A stretch of 64,000 bases of DNA from contig CAZSBG010000002.1 in the NCBI GenBank assembly GCA_964605145.1, forward strand, positions 1 to 64,000. The letters run 5' to 3'. The DNA is from CAZSBG01 sp964605145 (lineage in GTDB: Bacteria > Zhuqueibacterota > Zhuqueibacteria > Thermofontimicrobiales > Thermofontimicrobiaceae). The position numbers were made by a program, and so were the translations under genes. Every line of letters starts with the position of its first letter. Position 1 is the first letter of the stretch. Of the stretch, positions 1 through 9,501 are shown in pieces. The notes below the pieces were generated by a model. That model worked only from the letters and a program-made list of their open reading frames with translations, was not told where the DNA came from and did no database searches.

Positions 1-59
1 AATGAATTAGAATGACTTTTCAAATGATTTTTTATGGCTTAACTGATAATTTAGGATAT

Positions 60-3000
60 ATGAATACCAAAGTCGAACAAAAATATTTTTCAATTCTGGA
101 AAGAATTAACTCGGCGAGAAAAAAGCTGAAATTGGTGGCGATGGCCAAGGGGGCGCTAATTTCTGTAGCAATTAGTTTGACAATAATATTATTCGCCATC
201 CTGATTGAAAATTATTTTCATTTTTCTCCGAGCTATCGAACAATATTTGATCTCATCATTTTAATATTAATCGCCGCTGTTTGGCTCATCATTGTTGGGA
301 TTCCCGTTTTTTCTTTATTCTACAAAAAAAATACACCATCGGATGTTGTTCTGGCGAGAAAAATTGGTGAATCCGTTGAGACTGTCGGGGATCGTCTGGT
401 TAACGCTATTCAGGTTTTTAAATTAAGAACCACAGCGAATCATTGCCTGTCCGAAGATTTGATCGATCAATCGGTCATGGATATTGACAAGGATATAAAA
501 TCTGTAAACTTCAATAACAGTATCAATACTGCACCCATAAAAAAAGCAGCCAGGATTTTGATTTTAACAGTAGCATCTTTTTCGTTATTAGCGATTATTT
601 TCTCTCATGATTTTTATCATGCTAGTGTTCGGCTCTTAAATCCTTCTGTTGAATTCAAAAAAACACCAGATTTAGAAATTTTTGTAAAGACGGGTAATAT
701 TCAGGTGATAAAAAATGAGCCGGTTGAAATTCGAGCCCTAGTAAAAGGAAAAGCCCCGGAAAAAATGACCCTCTTTTTGAAAGATGTTCATGCCAAAAAT
801 TTAATGAATTATGAGATAACCCCGGCCTCGGAAAACGAATTTACCTTTCATGTTGAACACATGCAGGACTCGACGGAGTATTATTTTCAGGCAGGAGATG
901 TTGTTTCTTCGAAATATATGATTTCTGTCGTGGAATTGCCATTGGTTCGACACTTGCAAATAAAAATTGACCCTCCGAGATATTCAAGATTATCAGAAAA
1001 ATTGTTGGAGGAAAATGTCGGAGACATCAGTTGCTTGAAAGGATCGGTTGTAGATTTAAATCTTCACTCCAATAAATCACTTGAAAATGCCTGGCTTGAG
1101 TTTGAAAATGAAAAAAGAGTGGATCTCAACGTGAGTTCGACTCGGGCAAATGGCCAGTTTTCTGTGTACGAAAATGGGAATTATACCATACAGCTTGTGG
1201 ATAAAGTCAAGATGAAAAACAGGGATCCCATTCAGTACCGAATTTCTGTGATTGAGGATATTTATCCCACAGTGGCTATTACCATACCCGGGCAGGATGT
1301 CGATATTACGGAAGAAATGCTGCTGCCATTAACCATCGAGGCAGAAGATGATTTCGGTTTTACTTCGATGAACCTGGCTTATCAACTGATAAAGCAGGAT
1401 ATCGCCTTTCGTGATACGTCCATGCAATACGTGCCAATTCCCATTAACTCCCGACAGGAAGAAAAATTAATTAAAAATTTCGAATGGGATCTGGCGCCTA
1501 TCAACTTATTTGCCGGCGACATTATCAGGTATTTTGTGGAGGTGTTCGATAACGATAAAATTTCCGGCCCAAAGCAAGCAAAAAGCGCAGTGTATTCAGC
1601 GCGCTTTCCGACATTGGAAGAAATCTTTACTGAAGTGAATTCAGAACAGGCGGAGACATACGAAAGTTTTGAAGGACTGTATGAAAAGAGCAAGGACCTG
1701 AAAGACAATATTGATAAACTGGTGGAGGAAGTCAAGCAAAACCCGGAATTGAAATGGGAAGAAAAAAAGCATGTAGAAGATATTGTTCAGAAGCAAAAGC
1801 AAATGGCGGAGTCGCTCGAAGAAGTCCAGGAAAAGCTGGACCAGATGATTGAACGCATGGAAAGAAATGATCTTTTGGGAGTAGAGACTCTGGAAAAATA
1901 TCATGAACTTCAGGAATTAATGAATGATCTTTTTTCTGAAGAGCTGAAAGAAGCAATAAAAAAGTTACAGGATTCCGCTAAAAAGGTAAATCCTGAAGAA
2001 TTATTGCAGGCCATCGAACAATTAAATTTCACCCAGGAAGATTTTTTAAAAAACATCGAAAAAACATTGAATATTCTGAAGCGGTTGCAGATAGAACAAA
2101 AATTGGATGAGCTGGTGAAAACTGCCGAAGATTTACTGAATAAACAAACGAATGTGAATGAAGAAATGCAAGATAATGCCGCCGGGGAGCAGCAGAATGA
2201 ATTGGGAAAAAATCAGCAGGAAATTAAAAATGATACAGAACAGTTACTCAGCGATACCGATCAACTGAATGAAAATATGAATGAATTTGCAGATATGCCA
2301 TCCGATAAATTAGATGCTGCGTTACAGCAGATGGATCAGCAAGAGGTGATAAAAAAAATGGATGAGGTGTTGTCTCAGTTGCGCTCGGGTAACATGCAAC
2401 GCGCGCGCAGAAATGGTAAAATGGCGCAGAATTCATTAGCCGAACTTTCTGATCTGCTCAAATCTGCAAAAAATGATGTAATCGAAGCTCAAAAACAACA
2501 GATTATGGCTGAATTAAAACGGTTGTCGCATAACATGCTATCACTTTCCAAAAGACAGGAGAATGTACTTCAGCAATCCAAAAAATTGAATCGTAATAGT
2601 TCGCAAATAACTGACGCCGCTGAAAATCAGCAGAATTTATTGAGCGCCCTTTCGAGAACAGCGGACAAAATGGCAGGCCTATCCAAACAGACGTTCTTTG
2701 TCACGAAAAAAATGGGTCGCGCGGTTGGGCAGTCACTTCGCGAGATGGATCAAGCCCTGGCAGAAATGGAACAACGTAATTTCCCGAGGGCGTCACGAGC
2801 GCAGCAGCAATCGATGATGTATTTGGATGAGGCTGTGAAGGAAATTATGAATTCAATGAACAATTTATCGAGTTCGAGCTCCTCCACCGGTTTTGAGGAA
2901 ATGATGGAGCAATTATCACAAATGGCGGGAAAACAGCAGGGAATCAATAATCAAACCATGCAATTGGGAATGGGCCAGCAATTAACGCTTTCACAGCAGG

Positions 3001-3449
3001 CTTCCATGGCTCGTCTGGCGGCGGAACAGGCCGCGCTTCAAAAATCACTCGAACAGCTTCAATCCGAGATGGGGGAAAGATCGGATGTTCTGGGTAGACT
3101 GGATCAAATGGGAAAAGAAATGGGAGATGTTGTCAAAGATTTACAGGGTAGGAAAGTGAGCCAAAAAACCATCAATCGGCAGCAAAGAATTCTGCAACGT
3201 CTTCTCGATGCACAGCGATCGGTTCGAAAACAGGACTATAGCCGAAAAAGAAAAGCTGAAACCGGCAAACATTATTCGGTTCGGAGTCCTGGAAAATTGA
3301 ATTCAAATCTCGGAGAAAAAAATATTCAGTTGCAACGTGATTTATTAAAAGCGCTCAAAGAAGGTTATTCAAAGGATTACCAGGAACTCATAAGAAAATA
3401 TTTTGAAGCACTTATGAAAGAGTCATTGAATGATGAAAAGATCAGGTAA
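60..3449 (+). CDS. Large membrane-anchored coiled-coil protein (DUF4175-like)
   Basis: About 1,129 residues. Three hydrophobic segments lie near residues 31-49, 62-85 and 163-183. A beta-rich, probably extracytoplasmic region follows (about 190-520), and then a very long Q/E/K/M-rich coiled-coil part (about 530-1080). The architecture resembles the DUF4175-type proteins found beside BatA/TPR genes in FCB bacteria; function is unknown and no enzyme motif is visible. I chose the ATG at 60 because AGG lies 4 bases upstream; an in-frame ATG at 12 would add 16 residues and has no better ribosome site. The 3' end overlaps the next gene by 20 bases, so the two are probably cotranscribed and translationally coupled. 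A structural or scaffolding role at the inner membrane is inference. Confidence 0.7.
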   Translation: MNTKVEQKYFSILERINSARKKLKLVAMAKGALISVAISLTIILFAILIENYFHFSPSYRTIFDLIILILIAAVWLIIVGIPVFSLFYKKNTPSDVVLARKIGESVETVGDRLVNAIQVFKLRTTANHCLSEDLIDQSVMDIDKDIKSVNFNNSINTAPIKKAARILILTVASFSLLAIIFSHDFYHASVRLLNPSVEFKKTPDLEIFVKTGNIQVIKNEPVEIRALVKGKAPEKMTLFLKDVHAKNLMNYEITPASENEFTFHVEHMQDSTEYYFQAGDVVSSKYMISVVELPLVRHLQIKIDPPRYSRLSEKLLEENVGDISCLKGSVVDLNLHSNKSLENAWLEFENEKRVDLNVSSTRANGQFSVYENGNYTIQLVDKVKMKNRDPIQYRISVIEDIYPTVAITIPGQDVDITEEMLLPLTIEAEDDFGFTSMNLAYQLIKQDIAFRDTSMQYVPIPINSRQEEKLIKNFEWDLAPINLFAGDIIRYFVEVFDNDKISGPKQAKSAVYSARFPTLEEIFTEVNSEQAETYESFEGLYEKSKDLKDNIDKLVEEVKQNPELKWEEKKHVEDIVQKQKQMAESLEEVQEKLDQMIERMERNDLLGVETLEKYHELQELMNDLFSEELKEAIKKLQDSAKKVNPEELLQAIEQLNFTQEDFLKNIEKTLNILKRLQIEQKLDELVKTAEDLLNKQTNVNEEMQDNAAGEQQNELGKNQQEIKNDTEQLLSDTDQLNENMNEFADMPSDKLDAALQQMDQQEVIKKMDEVLSQLRSGNMQRARRNGKMAQNSLAELSDLLKSAKNDVIEAQKQQIMAELKRLSHNMLSLSKRQENVLQQSKKLNRNSSQITDAAENQQNLLSALSRTADKMAGLSKQTFFVTKKMGRAVGQSLREMDQALAEMEQRNFPRASRAQQQSMMYLDEAVKEIMNSMNNLSSSSSSTGFEEMMEQLSQMAGKQQGINNQTMQLGMGQQLTLSQQASMARLAAEQAALQKSLEQLQSEMGERSDVLGRLDQMGKEMGDVVKDLQGRKVSQKTINRQQRILQRLLDAQRSVRKQDYSRKRKAETGKHYSVRSPGKLNSNLGEKNIQLQRDLLKALKEGYSKDYQELIRKYFEALMKESLNDEKIR

Positions 3450-5286
3450 TATAATTCTCATAATGGTATTGGTTTCAATGACGCTGCTTTACGGACAGCA
3501 AAAGAAAACTAATAAAGAAAGACAAGCCCGGCTTTTGCAGGTCGCCAGGAATTATGAAAGAACATCACAGTTTGGAAGAGCTCTGGAATTGTACGAACGA
3601 TTATGGGACGAAGAACCAACAAATTTGACCTATTATACCGGCGTAAAAACGAATTTGTTGAAGCTGAGCAATTACAAGCAGGCGCTGGAGACCATCAATA
3701 AAATGCTTCTGATTGAACCAAGTTACAGAGTTGAAGCAGACCTGGGGGAAGTGCATTTCAAGAGGGGTGAAAAAGAAAAGGCATTGATAATCTGGAGAAA
3801 TATCATCAGCAAATCACCGCAAAACCGTACAGTGTACCAGATTGTTGCCGGAAAATATATCAGCAACAGAATGTATGATGAAGCAATTGAATTGTACAAA
3901 GAAGCCAGACAGAAGATCGATGATAAGAATTTGTTTTTGCTTGAAATTGCAAATTTGCACAGAGCAAAAATGGAACATAAAGAGGCTGTGCTGCTTTATC
4001 TTGAATTCTTGAAAAACAATCCTGCGCAATATTCCTATGTAGAATATAATATTACCAGCTTTGCCAGTGACGAAGAAATTGCCGGGGAAATAGAGAAGGT
4101 TCTGCTGGAACAGATTCAAAAGGATGAAGAAAATGTGGATCTTCGAAATTTGCTTGCTGCATTTTATATGAGAACATCCAATTATACGGCCGCCCTCGAA
4201 GAATTCTCACTCATCGACGAGTATGTGTCTTCCAGATCCAAGAAGGACAAAAAGAAAGTGGGCGGCGAACTCTATCAATTTGCCCGAAATGCATTTAATG
4301 ATGGCGCATACAAGCACGCAATAAAGGCGTATAAGGTGCTGTTGACGCGTTACCCAAATTCGCCGTATGTAGCACAGGCAAAATTTGGTGTCGCTAATGC
4401 CTATGAAATGACAGCGGATTATACACAGGCCATGCAGGGATACCAGGAAATTATTCAGCAATATGAAAGAACTCCCTACGCGAAACAAAGCTATTTCAGG
4501 ATTGGAGAAATTCAGTTAAATCATTACTTAAATCCTGTCGAGGCAGAAAAATCATTCAGAGAGGTCATCCAAAATCCACCACTGAAACCTTACACGAATA
4601 AGGCATTGTTCAGAATCAGTGATTGCTATATTCAGCAGGGGGATATTGAAAAAGCCAGGGCCTGGAATCAGGAAATCCTGGAAAAGTTTCGTTTGCAAAT
4701 ACAGGCCAGACAAACAGCGATTTTCAAGAAGGGCCAGGTCGAATTCTGGAGCGGTAATTTCGATTCGGCGCTGGAAGAGTTTTCTAAAATTCAAAACAGC
4801 CCGGCATTGCCAACATCCAGCTCATCAGACAGTTATGTTAATGATGCACTGGAATACACGATGTTTATCAATGAGAATAAAGAAAATACACAATATCTGA
4901 AAATGTATGCAAAGGCTGAACTCAGCTATGAGCAAAAAGATTTGCAGGGAGCCCGGGAAATTTTCAAAAAGCTGTCCGAAATGGTAGATGCAATAAATCT
5001 CCGGGATGATGCTCTGTTAAAATTAGGAGATCTATATTTTGAATCGAAAGATTATGAAAATGCTTTGGTTTCATACCAGAAAGTAATTGAAGAATTTCCG
5101 GAAAGCTATTACTGTGATTTGGTTCAAAAAAAGATTGGCGAAGTGTATGAAATTGGATTGAGAGAACCTTTAAAAGCGCAGCAGGCCTATGAAATTGTTT
5201 TGGCGAGCTATCCTGACAGTATTTATTTGGAAGAAATTCGGGAACGGATAAGGCTGCTCGATATGGGATCCAATACAAAAAATTAA
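3430..5286 (+). CDS. Exported tetratricopeptide-repeat protein
   Basis: 618 residues. The N-terminal signal peptide (hydrophobic IILIMVLVSMTLLYG, cleavage probably before QQKK) is followed by TPR-type helical repeats over almost the whole length, e.g. ALELYERLWDEEPTNLTYY, YKHAIKAYKVLLTRYPNSPY and YENALVSYQKVIEEFPESYY. The late repeats resemble YbgF/BamD-type periplasmic TPRs (AKFGVANAYEMTADYTQAMQ). No catalytic motif is seen. It overlaps the upstream coiled-coil gene by 20 bases and precedes two short-spaced genes on the same strand. A periplasmic adaptor or scaffold function is the natural guess from the fold, but the partner is unknown. Confidence 0.75.
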   Translation: MMKRSGNIILIMVLVSMTLLYGQQKKTNKERQARLLQVARNYERTSQFGRALELYERLWDEEPTNLTYYTGVKTNLLKLSNYKQALETINKMLLIEPSYRVEADLGEVHFKRGEKEKALIIWRNIISKSPQNRTVYQIVAGKYISNRMYDEAIELYKEARQKIDDKNLFLLEIANLHRAKMEHKEAVLLYLEFLKNNPAQYSYVEYNITSFASDEEIAGEIEKVLLEQIQKDEENVDLRNLLAAFYMRTSNYTAALEEFSLIDEYVSSRSKKDKKKVGGELYQFARNAFNDGAYKHAIKAYKVLLTRYPNSPYVAQAKFGVANAYEMTADYTQAMQGYQEIIQQYERTPYAKQSYFRIGEIQLNHYLNPVEAEKSFREVIQNPPLKPYTNKALFRISDCYIQQGDIEKARAWNQEILEKFRLQIQARQTAIFKKGQVEFWSGNFDSALEEFSKIQNSPALPTSSSSDSYVNDALEYTMFINENKENTQYLKMYAKAELSYEQKDLQGAREIFKKLSEMVDAINLRDDALLKLGDLYFESKDYENALVSYQKVIEEFPESYYCDLVQKKIGEVYEIGLREPLKAQQAYEIVLASYPDSIYLEEIRERIRLLDMGSNTKN

Positions 5287-5322
5287 TGATTTTTCATTTA
5301 TAAATAACTGAAGAGAAGAATA

Positions 5323-6594
5323 ATGCGTTTTCAAACCAAGATATTTTTGATAATTATTTCTGCTATTCTAATTGCATCACCAGTATTTTCTCAAAAAATA
5401 TTTATCAATATGGATTTGAAGCAGACAGATCACTTGAAGGCGTATGGTGTTGCCTATTGGACTCTGGAACAGGGCATTAATGTCGAGTGGCTGCTGAATT
5501 ATCGAGGCGGTTCTTTTTTAATTGACTTCACCTCTTCGCTCGAACGCGAACTAAGAATTCGGGGAGTGAATTATTCGATCATTTCGGGCTCGGAAGCTGC
5601 CAAGATCTATGCTGAAATTGAAGAAAATAACATGGAAGTTGTATTACTGGAAAAAGCGCCTGCCATCGCAGTCTACCAATCGCCGCGCGAAACAAAATGG
5701 GATGATGCTGTATCCCTTGCACTGGATTATGCTGAAATTCCCCATACAAAGTTATGGGACGAAGAAGTGCTTTCAGGAGAATTGGATAAATATGATTGGC
5801 TCCATCTTCATCATGAGGATTTTACCGGACAATACGGAAAATTTTACAGGAGCTTTCGGAATGCGCCATGGTATGCGGAAATGGTGAGAATTAATGAGGC
5901 TATGGCAAACCAGATGGGTTTTAAAAAAGTATCCTCGCTCAAACTCGCTGTTGCAAAAGTTATCAAGGAATATGTTGTTAAAGGTGGATTCTTATTTGCC
6001 ATGTGTTCCGGCACGGATACCTTCGATATCGCGTTGGCAGCCCAGAAAACGGATATTTGTGAAGTGATGTTCGATGGCGATCCCATTGATCAGAATTGCC
6101 AGAAAAAACTTGATTATTCAAAAACATTCGCGTTTACAAATTTTAATCTCATTAAAGACCCGCTGGTATATGAGTTTTCCAATATTGATATTCCTCCCAG
6201 CAATAATCCAATTTTAAGGCGACAAAGTTCTGATTATTTTACACTTTTTGAGTTCTCTGCAAAATACGACCCTGTTCCGACGATGCTCACCCAGAACCAT
6301 GTATCGGTTGTAAAGGGATTTATGGGGCAAACAACAGGATTCAAAAAGCAGCTCATCAAAAAATCGGTTGTAATCATGGCAGAATCTGAGGGGACAGATC
6401 AGGTTAAATATTTGCATGGAAATGCCGGACGGGGTACGTTTACGTTTTTTGGAGGACACGATCCTGAGGATTACCAACATTTCGTTGGAGATCCGCAAAC
6501 TCAACTTTCTTTGCACAAAAATTCTCCCGGGTATCGACTTATTTTAAATAATATTTTATTTCCGGCAGCGAAGAAAAAGAAGAGGAAAACATAA
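5323..6594 (+). CDS. Secreted amidotransferase-fold protein (annotated elsewhere as asparagine synthetase B)
   Basis: 423 residues. A clear signal peptide ends at PVFSQ. The mature protein begins with the family hallmark HLKAYGVAYWTLEQG and carries WLHLHHEDFTGQYGKFY. A nucleophile-elbow-like GGFLFAMCSGTDTFD with Cys228 suggests a class-I glutamine-amidotransferase-like fold. Proteins of this type in Bacteroidota-like genomes are often named asparagine synthetase B. That name is doubtful here, because I see neither the N-terminal Cys nucleophile of the Ntn amidotransferase nor the ATP-pyrophosphatase domain, and the protein is exported. A ribosome site (GAAGAGAAG) precedes the ATG. The stop codon overlaps the start of the YjbQ gene, suggesting cotranscription. 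Substrate unknown. Confidence 0.75.
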   Translation: MRFQTKIFLIIISAILIASPVFSQKIFINMDLKQTDHLKAYGVAYWTLEQGINVEWLLNYRGGSFLIDFTSSLERELRIRGVNYSIISGSEAAKIYAEIEENNMEVVLLEKAPAIAVYQSPRETKWDDAVSLALDYAEIPHTKLWDEEVLSGELDKYDWLHLHHEDFTGQYGKFYRSFRNAPWYAEMVRINEAMANQMGFKKVSSLKLAVAKVIKEYVVKGGFLFAMCSGTDTFDIALAAQKTDICEVMFDGDPIDQNCQKKLDYSKTFAFTNFNLIKDPLVYEFSNIDIPPSNNPILRRQSSDYFTLFEFSAKYDPVPTMLTQNHVSVVKGFMGQTTGFKKQLIKKSVVIMAESEGTDQVKYLHGNAGRGTFTFFGGHDPEDYQHFVGDPQTQLSLHKNSPGYRLILNNILFPAAKKKKRKT

Positions 6595-6992
6595 TGGCAA
6601 AAACACTTGAATATTCAGTGAAAACAAATTCAAATACGGAATTCGTAAAGATCGATAATCTTATCCAGCGAGCAATTGACGAAAGTGAGATAGATGAGGG
6701 CGTATGCCATATTGTTGTACCACATACGACAGCCGCAGTTACAGTGAATGAAGGCGCCGATCCCAGTGTGGTCAAGGATATGCTCAAAGAACTCAATAAA
6801 GTAATTCCTTTTCAGGATAACTATTTTCATATGGAAGGAAATTCTGCGGCGCACATTAAATCGAGTCTGGTGGGATGCTCTATTTCTTTGATTGTGGAAT
6901 CGGGACGCGCCAAACTTGGAACATGGCAGTCGGTATTTTTCTGTGAGTTCGACGGTCCCCGGCAGCGTAAAGTGTGGATTAAGGTTGTTTAA
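6594..6992 (+). CDS. YjbQ / UPF0047 family protein
   Basis: 132 residues, the usual length of the YjbQ (UPF0047) family, some members of which show secondary thiamine-phosphate synthase activity. Family motifs are complete: HIVVPHTTAAVTVNEGADP in the first half, then FHMEGNSAAHIKSSLVG, and the C-terminal GTWQSVFFCEFDGPRQRKV. The His of HTTAA and the HMEGN/SAAH segment form the conserved pocket in this family. No signal peptide, so cytoplasmic. It starts one base before the end of the upstream gene (TAATGG-type overlap) and is the last gene of the block; the next feature is on the opposite strand 8 bases away. Confidence 0.9.
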   Translation: MAKTLEYSVKTNSNTEFVKIDNLIQRAIDESEIDEGVCHIVVPHTTAAVTVNEGADPSVVKDMLKELNKVIPFQDNYFHMEGNSAAHIKSSLVGCSISLIVESGRAKLGTWQSVFFCEFDGPRQRKVWIKVV

Positions 6993-7000
6993 TATTATCA

Positions 7001-7485
7001 TTATACAAAGGTTTTTACAATTTCCCGTTGCAATGATTGAAGTTCGTCATAAGCAATATTTATTTCGTTCATTTTTTCCTGCAATTTTTTCATCAATTTT
7101 TGTTTTTCCAAACCGTTCCTGATAATTATAAGCAGGTCATCATTCTCCCAGGGTTTTTTCGATGTATTGAAACAGGTCAACGTCATTTATCGCTTTTATT
7201 GCATTCTCATTATCCGCATATCCGGTTAAAATGATACGGGGGAATATGAGGTTTAATTTTTTTTACCTGTGCCAAAAAGGAAATGCCACCCATTTCAGGC
7301 ATCAAATAATCGGATACGACCAGATCAACATCATTTTCGGTTACAAATTTAAGGGCTTTGTTGACCGAAGTGAATGTTTTCACATCGTATTCGGTCTCCA
7401 ATGCAAGAAAAGAACCTACACTTTTTAATACCATCTCTTCGTGGTCAACAATTACTATAGTTTGGTTGTCATTTCCGTCTGAAAT
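7001..7485 (-). pseudogene. Decayed response-regulator receiver protein
   Basis: Read on the minus strand this is a CheY-like receiver domain with a short coiled tail, broken in several places. An AGGAG ribosome site precedes ATT where an ATG would be expected (7483-7485). The acidic pair of the receiver is changed (VIVDHEEM, where VDDE is usual). The phospho-acceptor segment LVVSDYLMPEMGG is intact. A five-C run (7239-7243) shifts the frame right after KPHIP; in the next frame the sequence continues as RIILTGYADNENAIKAI. A second shift in an A run near 7160 must be undone to reach EKPWENDDLLIIIRNGLEKQ. Both indels are single bases in homopolymers, so assembly error is possible, but the lost start codon and the D-to-H change argue for real decay. 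Confidence 0.75.
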
Positions 7486-7745
7486 ATTATTCTCCTCATA
7501 TCAGTTTTTATTTGTTTGTATCAAATAAGTTACAATTCATAACTATTTTTGTGTGAAAAATCAGTCACTATCTCAGATTCGAAAATGGAACAGGTCAGTC
7601 AGTAGCAGAATCCACTGGCTGGTCCCATATTTTAATGCGACACAGTAAACTCATGCTATGTTTAAAAATATAATACAGGCAGAAACATAAGAGAAACCAA
7701 ATTGGAATTATAAACATTCTCTGTCGAGATACAGACCTGTTTCTT

Positions 7746-8159
7746 TCAAAGCCCAAGCGGCTGCATTAATCCGCGGAGTCTTTTCACCATAGTTTTAAGG
7801 ATTCCCTGCGTCAGTTGAACATTGTCAGCTAATAAATCAATAAAATCTTCTTTGTCAATCTTCAATATTCGGCTATCTTCTATAGTAGTTGCTGTTGCAA
7901 CGCGCGGTTCATCATCAAAAAGGGCCCAGGTGCCAAAAACGTCTTTGTGACTTGCAATCATAACAATTTTGCCCTCTCTATCCAGTCTTACTTTTCCATC
8001 GATGACCATGTACATGGAGTCCGAGATATCGCCTTCCCTGAATAGAATATTGCCATTTTCAACTGTGATTTCTTCAGAGATAGCCGCAATCAGCGCTAAA
8101 CCCTCGCTTTGAGTATATTTAAATATATCGATATCTTGCAGAAAGCTGAATGACCGCAA
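7746..8159 (-). CDS. Stand-alone cyclic-nucleotide-binding domain protein
   Basis: 137 residues made of a single CNB (Crp-type beta-roll) domain: ITVENGNILFREGDISDSMY, VFGTWALFDDEPRVATATT (the phosphate-binding-cassette position) and a C-terminal helix ending TMVKRLRGLMQPLGL. No helix-turn-helix or other effector domain follows, so it is not a complete Crp/Fnr regulator. The only start in frame is a TTG at 8159 with no convincing ribosome site, and a stop lies three codons upstream. The true start is therefore uncertain, and the gene may have lost its beginning. It lies beside a decayed response regulator, which could have been its partner. Ligand (cAMP, cGMP or none) cannot be judged. Confidence 0.7.
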   Translation of the reverse strand: MRSFSFLQDIDIFKYTQSEGLALIAAISEEITVENGNILFREGDISDSMYMVIDGKVRLDREGKIVMIASHKDVFGTWALFDDEPRVATATTIEDSRILKIDKEDFIDLLADNVQLTQGILKTMVKRLRGLMQPLGL

Positions 8160-8271
8160 TAATAGTTACGTTAAAATTACGTTTTATTATTTGAGAAAAC
8201 AATAGTATAGATAAAATTTCAACCCGAAAAAGTTGTCAGAATAAAAGCGTTCTCTTCACGAGGGTCATTTT

Positions 8272-9501
8272 TTATTTAGTTGTTTTCGTAGAAGGAAAAA
8301 AATTTTCCCAAGCTTCTATGATGGCATCCGCAAATTCGTTGCAGGCTTTTGTGAATTCTGGTTCATATTGATCGAGTATATCCAGTTGTTTTCTTTGTAC
8401 CTGAAAATCGAGCGGTGCAGCAATGTGTTTTACGTGGCCTTTGCCAAGCTGCACACCAATATCGTAAGCCACCTCTGCGAGTTCCCCGAACGATTGAAAG
8501 GTCTCTCCAATTTCGACTTCCTTGTAATTGTCCACCCAGGAATGAACCCAGAAATTTTGTCCCCGAAATTGAAAATAACCCAGATGATGAAATGGCTGGT
8601 AGGCAATTCGAGCCTGTCCCAGGAGAATCCGAAATGGATCATTTTTTTGGCCGGTGTTGATGCAATCGATTCCGCTCAGGTCGCGGACTTCTTTTATTTC
8701 AAGGACGACATCATCCAGCGGATCGCCGGTATTGCCTTGCACGCGAACAAGATATTTCAGATCCAGCGCACTTCCAATGCCCATGTGGAGATAACCCATG
8801 TTCACGATTTTGAAGTAGCTTCGCTTTAATTCATTATTTTCAGCAACCATGGTTTCAACGTAGGGGCGGATGGCAGTGATTAATGAATCGCGCTCCCGGG
8901 CTGGCATGGGCTCCATTTGTGTGTCGACCCAGGCAAAATATTTTTTTCTGTCTGTTTTAAACGTGGATTTAATTCTTTGAACAATGGCAGGCTCCGGCGC
9001 GGCTATTTGTGGATTATTCAGTGCATCCCGGTATCCCTTGATGAATTGGCCGAAAAGCTCATTTTTGCGTTTATCCCATTTATGCGCACGACAGGCAAGG
9101 TTGGAAGAGACTCCAAAACGCATCCAGTCAATTATGGAAGGCCCTGTTGAGGAATCGTCAAAATCGGTCAGACCTCTTCCGAGGTCAGTCACAGCGTATT
9201 GCTCGATATGAGCATCACCGTGTAAATTCAGCGAAGGCGCGCCTAATAAAGTATGGCTGAATTTGTGGCATACTTCATTGCTGAAAACAATGTTGATGAG
9301 CCTGAAATACCCATGAGGGTCGGCAAGCACGCGTTCAAGTAATGCTGGGTTTTTGGAAAAGTCATAAGATGATGGTGAAACATAAAACGGATTGTCCGAA
9401 ATTTGTTCATCGTTACCAGAGCAATTGAGACCCGGGAAGCTAATCAGTGAAATGAGCAGAACTATCAACAGAATATTCAGAATGTGTTTGAGAGAAATCA
9501 T
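8272..9501 (-). CDS. Exported DUF2252 family protein
   Basis: 409 residues. The N-terminus has a hydrophobic export signal ending SFPGLNCSGND; the Cys could be lipidated, but Asn at -1 is not a standard lipobox. The rest matches DUF2252: NLHGDAHIEQYAVTDLGRG, LTDFDDSSTGPSIIDWMRFG (kinase-like HGD and DFDD motifs), and LDDVVLEIKEVRDLSG. Members are uncharacterised and resemble aminoglycoside-kinase/ChoK folds. An exported version is unusual for a kinase-like fold because ATP is absent outside the cytoplasm. The ATG at 9501 has a weak AGGAAAT-type site upstream. It stands alone with long flanks on both sides. Confidence 0.8.
   Translation of the reverse strand: MISLKHILNILLIVLLISLISFPGLNCSGNDEQISDNPFYVSPSSYDFSKNPALLERVLADPHGYFRLINIVFSNEVCHKFSHTLLGAPSLNLHGDAHIEQYAVTDLGRGLTDFDDSSTGPSIIDWMRFGVSSNLACRAHKWDKRKNELFGQFIKGYRDALNNPQIAAPEPAIVQRIKSTFKTDRKKYFAWVDTQMEPMPARERDSLITAIRPYVETMVAENNELKRSYFKIVNMGYLHMGIGSALDLKYLVRVQGNTGDPLDDVVLEIKEVRDLSGIDCINTGQKNDPFRILLGQARIAYQPFHHLGYFQFRGQNFWVHSWVDNYKEVEIGETFQSFGELAEVAYDIGVQLGKGHVKHIAAPLDFQVQRKQLDILDQYEPEFTKACNEFADAIIEAWENFFPSTKTTK

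Noticed and set aside
7037..7428. Plus-strand frames over the response-regulator remnant
   Set aside because: They are antisense to an obvious receiver-domain sequence and encode nothing recognisable.
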